Of a stretch of DNA of 64,000 nt, positions 9,782-18,329 are shown piece by piece. Position 1 is the stretch's first letter; every line of letters begins with the position of its first letter. Source of the stretch: Planococcus liqunii (GTDB lineage Bacteria; Bacillota; Bacilli; Bacillales_A; Planococcaceae); assembly GCF_030413595.1 (NCBI RefSeq), contig NZ_CP129238.1, forward strand, positions 1,550,001 through 1,614,000. The letters are read 5' to 3'. The translations under genes were made by a program, and so were the position numbers. The notes below the pieces were generated by a model. That model made no database searches. It saw only the letters and a program-made list of their open reading frames with translations, and was not told where the DNA came from.

Positions 9782-9824
9782 GCTGAATGCAAATAAACCT
9801 GTGCTGAACGCAAATAAAAAATTT
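9782..9824. repeat. 20/21-bp-period array, word CGCAAATAAA (part 1)
   Basis: Two units, GCTGAATGCAAATAAA and GCTGAACGCAAATAAA, 21 bp apart (word positions 9788 and 9809), lie just after the pheA terminator. The array is interrupted at 9825 by the first IS copy and resumes at 11222. Confidence 0.8.
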
Positions 9825-9968
9825 TGACTCCCTACCTGTCAAGTAGACACGAGTTTATCGGCGTTTTTTCTCATATGCGATTATAGACGGAGAGCCGATT
9901 TCGCTTCCGTCCGAATTTCTTCGAGCCTAAAAACGCTTCTCAAAGTGGCTATTGATTAAGTGCGCGGT

Positions 9969-10853
9969 TTAAGCGGCCCGTGCTTGTAAATTGCGGTATG
10001 TAACCGGTGACGCACCGAGTTTCAGTTGCGGTCGTGTCTCGTTATAATACGTGATGTAGGCGGCTACTGCTGCGCGCATTTGGGCTGCCGTTTCAGGCAC
10101 AGTGAAACCGGGCATTTCGGTTTTGAGCTTGCCAAAAAAGCTTTCAATCGGCGCATTGTCCCAACAGTTGCCCCGACGGGACATTGACTGGGTCAGTTCC
10201 ATTTTTTTCAGGAGTCCTTGATAGCTATGGCTGGTGAACTGGATGCCCTGATCACTGTGGAGAAGGGCTTCTTTCTCGAACCCGCGTGCTTCCAACTGAC
10301 GAACGGCCTCCAGGACAAAATCCACATCCAGGGTGTCGCTGATGGTGTAAGCAACGATTTCGTTATTGTATAGATCCAGAATTGCACATAAGTAGATAAA
10401 GTCCCGGAATGGCTTTTTCACTTCCAGGTAACTGATATCAACGGAAAACTTGAGACCCGGTCGCATGGCCTTGAAGTTCCGGTTCAGGAGATTATCGATA
10501 ACCGCATGGCCGCTTCCGGCAGGACGTGGCTTTCGGCGTGCTGTCTTGAGCGGCATGCGATACATTTCCCGCATCCGGCGGATGCGTTTGAGACTGACGA
10601 TATGAGTGTATACATTCTCGAGCTCCAGCTTAAACCGTTCGTGACCCAAATTCCCACCATGGGTGACGTAGAGCGAAAGCATCTGTTTTAAAAGCGCTTG
10701 GTCCCGTTCCGTTTGCGACTGCGCAGGGTCTTTTTTCAGCCGTTTGTAATAGCCCGCGCGGCTCAGGTTCTGGACTATGCCAATGAGCTCTGTAATCGGG
10801 AACCGGTTCTTGTGCTCTTCAACGAACACAAAGTCGAGGTCGATCGGTTTCAC
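9969..10853 (-). CDS. IS3-family transposase OrfB (copy 1)
   Basis: Catalytic part of the transposase, 294 residues. An HTH_21-like N-terminal region precedes an rve integrase core with the DDE signature: DISYLEV (first D, about residue 140), LHSDQGIQF (second D, about 201) and ESFFGKLKTE (E, about 237). The start GTG overlaps the orfA stop (GTGA), so it may be reached by reinitiation as a separate protein. A -1 frameshift in orfA would also yield an OrfAB fusion, because the frame is open through the junction. Confidence 0.94.
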   Translation of the reverse strand: MKPIDLDFVFVEEHKNRFPITELIGIVQNLSRAGYYKRLKKDPAQSQTERDQALLKQMLSLYVTHGGNLGHERFKLELENVYTHIVSLKRIRRMREMYRMPLKTARRKPRPAGSGHAVIDNLLNRNFKAMRPGLKFSVDISYLEVKKPFRDFIYLCAILDLYNNEIVAYTISDTLDVDFVLEAVRQLEARGFEKEALLHSDQGIQFTSHSYQGLLKKMELTQSMSRRGNCWDNAPIESFFGKLKTEMPGFTVPETAAQMRAAVAAYITYYNETRPQLKLGASPVTYRNLQARAA

Positions 10854-11173
10854 TCCTTTCGGAGCGCAATAAGCTTTTTTAAGTACATCACTTCAAGCTT
10901 CGTGCGTTCCAATTCAGCTTTGGTAATTTCCAATTCTGTTTTCGCGTCTTTGCCCGACTCCCGTGGCCCTCTGCGTTTTTCACGAAGCACCTCAAAAGAC
11001 TTGGCTTCCTTCACCAGCCGCGCCCAGTGCCGGATATTGGCAGGGTTCTGAATCTCCAGGAGGGGGGCTAATTCGTTAACGGATCGTCCTTCAAAGTACT
11101 GTTCTACCGCCTGCTTCTTGGTTTCATAGGTATAGCTTTTTCGTGTGTTCACAGTCATCACTCCTTGGTTCAA
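10850..11173 (-). CDS. IS3-family transposase OrfA (copy 1)
   Basis: DNA-binding part, 107 residues: helix-turn-helix (about 10-55, YETKKQAVEQYFEGRSVNEL) followed by a leucine-zipper-like helix (about 78-102). Near its end the minus strand reads A AAA AAG (plus-strand CTTTTTT at 10874-10880) in the correct phase for -1 slippage. Slippage joins ...MYLKK to AYCAPKG and then OrfB, the usual route to the active IS3 transposase. Confidence 0.93.
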   Translation of the reverse strand: MNQGVMTVNTRKSYTYETKKQAVEQYFEGRSVNELAPLLEIQNPANIRHWARLVKEAKSFEVLREKRRGPRESGKDAKTELEITKAELERTKLEVMYLKKLIALRKE

Positions 11174-11221
11174 GTTTGAAGGAACAATAAACTATTTGTC
11201 TACTTTTGGTTCATTGTCTCA

Positions 11222-11264
11222 TTTTAAACGCAAATAAATTCTGCTGAGCGCAAATAAATCGGTG
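11222..11264. repeat. 20-bp-period array, word CGCAAATAAA (part 2)
   Basis: Two units with word positions 11229 and 11249, 20 bp apart, lie between IS copies 1 and 2. Removing copy 1 and one TTT restores exactly 20 bp from the last unit of part 1 (9809). Confidence 0.8.
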
Positions 11265-11408
11265 TGACTCCCTACCTGTCAAGTAGACACGAGTTTATCG
11301 GCGTTTTTTCTCATATGCGATTATAGACGGAGAGCCGATTTCGCTTCCGTCCGAATTTCTTCGAGCCTAAAAACGCTTCTCAAAGTGGCTATTGATTAAG
11401 TGCGCGGT

Positions 11409-12293
11409 TTAAGCGGCCCGTGCTTGTAAATTGCGGTATGTAACCGGTGACGCACCGAGTTTCAGTTGCGGTCGTGTCTCGTTATAATACGTGATGTAGG
11501 CGGCTACTGCTGCGCGCATTTGGGCTGCCGTTTCAGGCACAGTGAAACCGGGCATTTCGGTTTTGAGCTTGCCAAAAAAGCTTTCAATCGGCGCATTGTC
11601 CCAACAGTTGCCCCGACGGGACATTGACTGGGTCAGTTCCATTTTTTTCAGGAGTCCTTGATAGCTATGGCTGGTGAACTGGATGCCCTGATCACTGTGG
11701 AGAAGGGCTTCTTTCTCGAACCCGCGTGCTTCCAACTGACGAACGGCCTCCAGGACAAAATCCACATCCAGGGTGTCGCTGATGGTGTAAGCAACGATTT
11801 CGTTATTGTATAGATCCAGAATTGCACATAAGTAGATAAAGTCCCGGAATGGCTTTTTCACTTCCAGGTAACTGATATCAACGGAAAACTTGAGACCCGG
11901 TCGCATGGCCTTGAAGTTCCGGTTCAGGAGATTATCGATAACCGCATGGCCGCTTCCGGCAGGACGTGGCTTTCGGCGTGCTGTCTTGAGCGGCATGCGA
12001 TACATTTCCCGCATCCGGCGGATGCGTTTGAGACTGACGATATGAGTGTATACATTCTCGAGCTCCAGCTTAAACCGTTCGTGACCCAAATTCCCACCAT
12101 GGGTGACGTAGAGCGAAAGCATCTGTTTTAAAAGCGCTTGGTCCCGTTCCGTTTGCGACTGCGCAGGGTCTTTTTTCAGCCGTTTGTAATAGCCCGCGCG
12201 GCTCAGGTTCTGGACTATGCCAATGAGCTCTGTAATCGGGAACCGGTTCTTGTGCTCTTCAACGAACACAAAGTCGAGGTCGATCGGTTTCAC
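11409..12293 (-). CDS. IS3-family transposase OrfB (copy 2)
   Basis: Same 294-residue protein as the copy-1 OrfB, with the DDE residues in DISYLEV, LHSDQGIQF and ESFFGKLKTE intact and a GTGA overlap with orfA. There is no sign of decay. Confidence 0.94.
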   Translation of the reverse strand: MKPIDLDFVFVEEHKNRFPITELIGIVQNLSRAGYYKRLKKDPAQSQTERDQALLKQMLSLYVTHGGNLGHERFKLELENVYTHIVSLKRIRRMREMYRMPLKTARRKPRPAGSGHAVIDNLLNRNFKAMRPGLKFSVDISYLEVKKPFRDFIYLCAILDLYNNEIVAYTISDTLDVDFVLEAVRQLEARGFEKEALLHSDQGIQFTSHSYQGLLKKMELTQSMSRRGNCWDNAPIESFFGKLKTEMPGFTVPETAAQMRAAVAAYITYYNETRPQLKLGASPVTYRNLQARAA

Positions 12294-12613
12294 TCCTTTC
12301 GGAGCGCAATAAGCTTTTTTAAGTACATCACTTCAAGCTTCGTGCGTTCCAATTCAGCTTTGGTAATTTCCAATTCTGTTTTCGCGTCTTTGCCCGACTC
12401 CCGTGGCCCTCTGCGTTTTTCACGAAGCACCTCAAAAGACTTGGCTTCCTTCACCAGCCGCGCCCAGTGCCGGATATTGGCAGGGTTCTGAATCTCCAGG
12501 AGGGGGGCTAATTCGTTAACGGATCGTCCTTCAAAGTACTGTTCTACCGCCTGCTTCTTGGTTTCATAGGTATAGCTTTTTCGTGTGTTCACAGTCATCA
12601 CTCCTTGGTTCAA
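12290..12613 (-). CDS. IS3-family transposase OrfA (copy 2)
   Basis: Same 107-residue helix-turn-helix protein as in copy 1. The -1 frameshift heptamer is at 12314-12320 (plus-strand CTTTTTT). Confidence 0.93.
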   Translation of the reverse strand: MNQGVMTVNTRKSYTYETKKQAVEQYFEGRSVNELAPLLEIQNPANIRHWARLVKEAKSFEVLREKRRGPRESGKDAKTELEITKAELERTKLEVMYLKKLIALRKE

Positions 12614-12661
12614 GTTTGAAGGAACAATAAACTATTTGTCTACTTTTGGTTCATTGTCTCA

Positions 12662-12824
12662 GTGTAAACACAAATAAAAAATTAGAGAAACCGTTTCTAA
12701 ATTTGCGGTTTCACTTTTCGCTTTCGAAAAGCAACCAATCAAAGGGTTTGGCAGTTGAGTTGGAGGCGAAAAAGTGTCCGGAATACGCTGAACGCACACA
12801 AATCCCGGCAAGCGCACACAAAAC
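12662..12824. repeat. Repeat array remnants, words CACAAATAAA and CGCACACAAA
   Basis: One unit (word position 12669) directly follows IS copy 2; with the IS and one GTG removed it is again 20 bp from the unit at 11249. A further pair, GAACGCACACAAA and AAGCGCACACAAA (12793 and 12813), is 20 bp apart and ends at the niaR terminator. Between them (12690-12780) lies a hairpin GAAACCG...CGGTTTC. No gene is seen in 12614-12870. Confidence 0.65.
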
Positions 12825-12861
12825 AAAAATCCGGAAACCGCCAACCGGTTTCCGGATTTTT
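12825..12861 (-). terminator. Terminator after niaR (bidirectional form)
   Basis: A perfect 16-bp stem, AAAAATCCGGAAACCG against CGGTTTCCGGATTTTT, with loop CCAAC. On the minus strand the stem ends in a T run, and it works by symmetry from the plus side too. It lies 10 bases past the niaR stop. Confidence 0.9.
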
Positions 12862-12870
12862 CATCATTCC

Positions 12871-13404
12871 TTATTCGTTATCTTCCAGCAAAAAGCCGTG
12901 TTCGCGCATGGCAGCAATCGCGCTTTGCAGCATCGCGACGTTTGGTGCGGTGATGGTGTGCAAATGCGTGCCGTCTGTGAGCTCCAATAGATAGCTCGCA
13001 CCGGTTTCACGGACGCGCTGCATGAACGCTTCGACTTCTGCAGCGTTCGACACATGGATGCCCGCTGTCAATTCCCCGTATACCGGATGCTCGACCGATA
13101 CGTCTTTGACAGTGACGCCAGCTGCGACGAGAATTTTCAATTCACGTTCGGTGTCTTCTGGCTGGTGGCGGCAGGCGATGCGGCGGCTGATGGTTTCCGT
13201 GCCGCGCTCACGCATGTACAGGTAGCCTTGGCTTGTCGCGATGATCGGTTCGTTGCGTGCTTTTAACAGCGTCATGTCGCTGACGATGACTTGGCGCGAG
13301 ACGCCGGCGAAATGGGCCAGTTCGCCGCCGGTCAACGGTTCGCTTGACGTTTTCAATTTTTCGAGTAAGATTTGCCGGCGCTGTTCGCCGTATAATTTTG
13401 TCAT
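12871..13404 (-). CDS. niaR: Nicotinate-responsive repressor NiaR
   Basis: Transcriptional repressor of NAD synthesis and niacin uptake (YrxA in B. subtilis). The 177 residues hold a winged helix (about 8-60, GGELAHFAGVSRQVIVSDM) and a 3H domain, with the conserved histidines visible in RHQPED, VEHPVYGE and GTHLHTI. It keeps its position next to pheA, but the nadB-nadC-nadA genes that accompany it in Bacillus are absent here. It is convergent to pheA and divergent from ruvA. Confidence 0.93.
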   Translation of the reverse strand: MTKLYGEQRRQILLEKLKTSSEPLTGGELAHFAGVSRQVIVSDMTLLKARNEPIIATSQGYLYMRERGTETISRRIACRHQPEDTERELKILVAAGVTVKDVSVEHPVYGELTAGIHVSNAAEVEAFMQRVRETGASYLLELTDGTHLHTITAPNVAMLQSAIAAMREHGFLLEDNE

Positions 13405-13490
13405 AGTGAATCCCAGCTTTCTTAAATGGTAATTCTATTTTAACACGGCTATTTTCATAGCGGGTTTATTTCGTAAAAGGGGAACAAATA

Positions 13491-13499
13491 TGCTATAAT
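13491..13499 (+). promoter_or_regulatory. Extended -10 promoter for ruvAB
   Basis: TGCTATAAT is a full extended -10 (TG, one base, TATAAT at 13494-13499). No good -35 is seen 17 bases upstream, which an extended -10 can tolerate. ruvA starts 29 bases downstream. Confidence 0.6.
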
Positions 13500-13527
13500 C
13501 AATAAGTTAAATTGGAGGGCGACGTAC

Positions 13528-14124
13528 ATGTACGATTACATAAAAGGGGTTGTCACACGCGTGACCCCGGAATACTTAGTAGTGGAGCAGCAAGGGATTG
13601 GCTGGCAGATTTTTGCACCGAATCCGTATTCGTTCGGAACAGAGGAACTGCAGGTATTTGTGCATTATCACGTTAGGGAAGATGCGCACCTATTGTTCGG
13701 TTTTCCGACACTCGAGCAGCGGGAGTTGTTCCGCAAGCTGATTTCGGTTTCCGGCATCGGGCCAAAAGGGGCGCTCGCGATTCTAGCCAGCGGCCAGCCG
13801 CAGCACGTCATTGAAGCGATCGAGCGGGAAGACGAGTCGTATCTCGTAAAATTCCCGGGCGTCGGCAAGAAAACGGCGCGCCAGATGATTCTCGATTTGA
13901 AAGGCAAGCTTGCCGAATTCTTCGGCGAACCGTTCGAAAGCGATGTGTCGCACAGTTTGTTGGCGCATGACGACGTGGAACTGGAAGAAGCGATGCTGGC
14001 ACTTGGGGCACTCGGCTATTCCGAACGCGAAATCGCGAAAGTGAAGCCGAAACTGAAAGACCTGGATTTGAACACAGAAGGCTATATGAAAAAAGCGTTG
14101 CAATTATTATTGAAACAAAACTGA
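13528..14124 (+). CDS. ruvA: Holliday junction helicase subunit RuvA
   Basis: Tetrameric protein that binds four-way junctions and loads RuvB. The 198 residues comprise an OB fold (1-62), a helix-hairpin-helix region (about 72-135, [13 protein letters not shown] and [16 protein letters not shown]) and a C-terminal RuvB-contacting domain (about 150-198). The gene has TTGGAGGG upstream and is followed 20 bases later by ruvB. Confidence 0.97.
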   Translation: MYDYIKGVVTRVTPEYLVVEQQGIGWQIFAPNPYSFGTEELQVFVHYHVREDAHLLFGFPTLEQRELFRKLISVSGIGPKGALAILASGQPQHVIEAIEREDESYLVKFPGVGKKTARQMILDLKGKLAEFFGEPFESDVSHSLLAHDDVELEEAMLALGALGYSEREIAKVKPKLKDLDLNTEGYMKKALQLLLKQN

Positions 14125-14143
14125 TGAAAAGGAGGCGGACGGC

Positions 14144-15142
14144 ATGGAAGAACGGGTAATCGGAGGCGAAGTTTCCGAATTTGATGAGCGCTTTGAGCAG
14201 TCGCTGCGCCCGCAATATTTGGCGCAGTATATTGGCCAGCAAAAAGTGAAGCACAACTTGGAAATTTTCATCGAAGCGGCGAAGATGCGCGAGGAGAGCT
14301 TGGACCATGTACTTTTGTACGGGCCTCCTGGACTCGGGAAAACGACATTGGCAGCCGTCATCGCCAATGAAATGGCAGTAAATGTGAAAATGACGAGCGG
14401 ACCGGCAATCGAACGCCCAGGTGATTTGGCGGCCGTCGTGTCGTCGCTTGAACCGGGAGATGTGCTTTTTATCGATGAAATCCACCGGCTCAATCGCTCG
14501 ATTGAAGAAGTGCTGTATCCGGCAATGGAAGATTTCTGCCTGGACATCGTGGTCGGCAAAGGGCCTACTGCACGTTCGGTGCGGCTTGATTTGCCGCCGT
14601 TCACGCTGATTGGTGCTACGACGCGTGCAGGCGCCTTGTCAGCGCCGCTGCGCGACCGGTTCGGCGTGCATGCACGTCTGGACTATTACGACACGGAATC
14701 GCTGACAGACATCGTGGTACGCAGTTCGAAGCTGTTTGAAGCGGATATTGCGCCGCAGGCAGCGGTTGAGATCGCACGCCGTTCCCGTGGGACCCCGCGT
14801 ATCGCGAACCGTTTGTTGAAACGGGTGCGCGATTTTGCACAAGTGCGCGGCAACGGCACGATCACGGAAGACATGGCGTCTCAAGCACTTGAAATGCTGC
14901 AAGTCGACCCGCTCGGCCTCGACCACATCGACCATAAATTGATGATGGGCATGATCCAGCGTTTCCGCGGCGGCCCGGTTGGCCTAGATACGATTGCAGC
15001 CAGCATCGGCGAAGAATCGACGACGATTGAAGACGTCTACGAGCCGTATTTGCTGCAGATCGGCTTTATCCAGCGCACGCCAAGAGGGCGCATTGTCACT
15101 CCGCTCGCTTATGAGCATTTCCAGATGGAAATGCCTGAATGA
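14144..15142 (+). CDS. ruvB: Holliday junction helicase subunit RuvB
   Basis: AAA+ motor that drives branch migration. The 332 residues show Walker [12 protein letters not shown] at 60-70, Walker [10 protein letters not shown] (DE at 111-112), sensor 1 GATTRAG and a C-terminal winged helix (about 255-330). It is preceded by AAGGAGG. queA follows after 25 bases, giving the classic ruvAB-queA-tgt-yajC order. Confidence 0.98.
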   Translation: MEERVIGGEVSEFDERFEQSLRPQYLAQYIGQQKVKHNLEIFIEAAKMREESLDHVLLYGPPGLGKTTLAAVIANEMAVNVKMTSGPAIERPGDLAAVVSSLEPGDVLFIDEIHRLNRSIEEVLYPAMEDFCLDIVVGKGPTARSVRLDLPPFTLIGATTRAGALSAPLRDRFGVHARLDYYDTESLTDIVVRSSKLFEADIAPQAAVEIARRSRGTPRIANRLLKRVRDFAQVRGNGTITEDMASQALEMLQVDPLGLDHIDHKLMMGMIQRFRGGPVGLDTIAASIGEESTTIEDVYEPYLLQIGFIQRTPRGRIVTPLAYEHFQMEMPE

Positions 15143-15167
15143 TTCTAAACAAAGGAAGTTTTGAAAA

Positions 15168-17359
<2,192 letters not shown>

Positions 17360-17393
17360 AAGAAAAGAGAGAGTGAAAGGGGGAACTTGAAAA

Positions 17394-17669
17394 ATGGATA
17401 CTTTGGTAGCATTATCACCGTTAATCTTGATGTTCTTGTTAATGTGGTTTTTCATTATCCGTCCTGCACAAAAGCGTCAAAAAGCGACAGCTAACATGCA
17501 ATCGGAATTGCGCCGCGGTGACCGTGTCGTAACAATCGGAGGCCTTCACGGCCAAGTAGACGCTGTGGATGACACAACGGTTTACCTGACTGTTTCAGAC
17601 GGAACACGTTTGCAATTCGAGCGCCAGGCAATCGCCCGCGTCGTCGATTCAGCAAAAACAACTGTCTAA
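17394..17669 (+). CDS. yajC: Preprotein translocase subunit YajC
   Basis: Small accessory protein of the Sec translocon. The 91 residues have one N-terminal membrane helix (about 4-24, ALSPLILMFLLMWFFIIRP), then a basic linker and the SH3-like DUF219 core (GDRVVTIGGLHGQVDAVDD). The RBS is GAAAGGGGG. It ends the ruvAB-queA-tgt unit; its partner secDF is close by at 18330. Confidence 0.96.
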   Translation: MDTLVALSPLILMFLLMWFFIIRPAQKRQKATANMQSELRRGDRVVTIGGLHGQVDAVDDTTVYLTVSDGTRLQFERQAIARVVDSAKTTV

Positions 17670-17675
17670 GAAATC

Positions 17676-17706
17676 TCGCCTTCGACCTTGAAGGCGATTT
17701 TTTTTA
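17676..17706 (+). terminator. Terminator after yajC
   Basis: TCGCCTTC (17676-17683) pairs with GAAGGCGA (17690-17697), followed by nine Ts. Confidence 0.92.
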
Positions 17707-17884
17707 TCTATGGCCTTTTGCTAATGGAAGAAAAGTGCGAAGCGAATGCTCCCATGATTAAAGTTATGGCTACAAAAAGCGGCCGCCTGAAACGAATTCT
17801 TTAAATCTACACATTTAAGCTTCGCGCTTCCGAAAACAAACTGATATTATCAATAAAAAATTAGAAATAAAAAACAAAGCAATG

Positions 17885-17913
17885 TTCTCAATATTCCTGC
17901 AATCGGATACAAT
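17885..17913 (+). promoter_or_regulatory. Probable promoter of comN
   Basis: TTCTCA (17885-17890), a 17-base spacer and TACAAT (17908-17913), 30 bases before comN. The preceding gap 17707-17884 holds no gene, only an inverted repeat AAGTGCGAAGC (17733) / GCTTCGCGCTT (17819). Confidence 0.5.
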
Positions 17914-17942
17914 GGAAAAGAACGGATGGAAGGAGATTTAAA

Positions 17943-18263
17943 ATGTTAGATTTTACCGATCAATATGACATGGTGCTGCCTGCATTGGAAAGCAAAATTG
18001 CTGAATTCCATTACATGCAATACGACACCGTTACACCGGAGTCATTGTGGCAATTCTGTTTAAAGAAAAAGTGGAAGAAGAAAAATATCGAGGACATGCG
18101 GCTTCATGAAATGGTCAACGATATTATGGGAACGACCGCTTCGGAATTTGTCGCTTATCACCAGGTGGAAGGGTTAAAAGGGGCCAGCTTTTTTGCTGAA
18201 GGAAATCTGGCGGAGCTCGAGCAGCTCTTGCGGCCGGTTTCAAAAAAGCCTGATTCGAATTGA
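17943..18263 (+). CDS. comN: Post-transcriptional regulator ComN
   Basis: Homologue of YrzD/ComN, which in B. subtilis acts on comE mRNA and interacts with DivIVA at division sites. The 106 residues form one compact helical domain (PESLWQFCLKKKWKKKNIED, then LHEMVNDIMGTTASEFVAY). It sits directly upstream of secDF as in Bacillus. Its presumed target operon comEABC is in this same window at 60548-64000. RBS is GAAGGAGAT. Confidence 0.85.
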   Translation: MLDFTDQYDMVLPALESKIAEFHYMQYDTVTPESLWQFCLKKKWKKKNIEDMRLHEMVNDIMGTTASEFVAYHQVEGLKGASFFAEGNLAELEQLLRPVSKKPDSN

Positions 18264-18329
18264 CACCTTAAAGCGGCTGTTTCATAATGATAGTGCTGTG
18301 TTTTTCACACTGAGGAGGAATAGTTACAT

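Larger units (their letters stand above)
9825..11221 (-). mobile_element. IS3-family (IS150-group) element, copy 1
   Basis: 1,397-bp insertion sequence. The ends are TGACTCCCTACC... and ...CATTGTCTCA, i.e. 5'-TG...CA-3'. The terminal inverted repeats are imperfect (TGA and the block AAGTAGACA shared at the same distance). It is flanked by a 3-bp target duplication TTT (9822-9824 and 11222-11224). It carries orfA and orfB on the minus strand. It looks identical to copies 2 and 3 by eye over its full length, so it is recent. It lies inside a 20-bp repeat array between convergent pheA and niaR. Confidence 0.95.
11265..12661 (-). mobile_element. IS3-family element, copy 2
   Basis: Second 1,397-bp copy in the same orientation, 43 bp from copy 1 and matching it over its length by eye. 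It is flanked by its own 3-bp duplication GTG (11262-11264 and 12662-12664). The different duplication shows an independent insertion rather than a tandem duplication of copy 1. The two copies form a direct repeat that could recombine. Confidence 0.95.

Noticed and set aside
11222..11264. Explaining IS copies 1 and 2 as a simple tandem duplication
   Set aside because: The copies have different 3-bp target duplications (TTT and GTG), and the sequence between them continues the original array.
12690..12720. GAAACCG...CGGTTTC hairpin as a terminator
   Set aside because: It lacks a T run and no gene ends there; the real niaR terminator is the 16-bp stem at 12825-12861.
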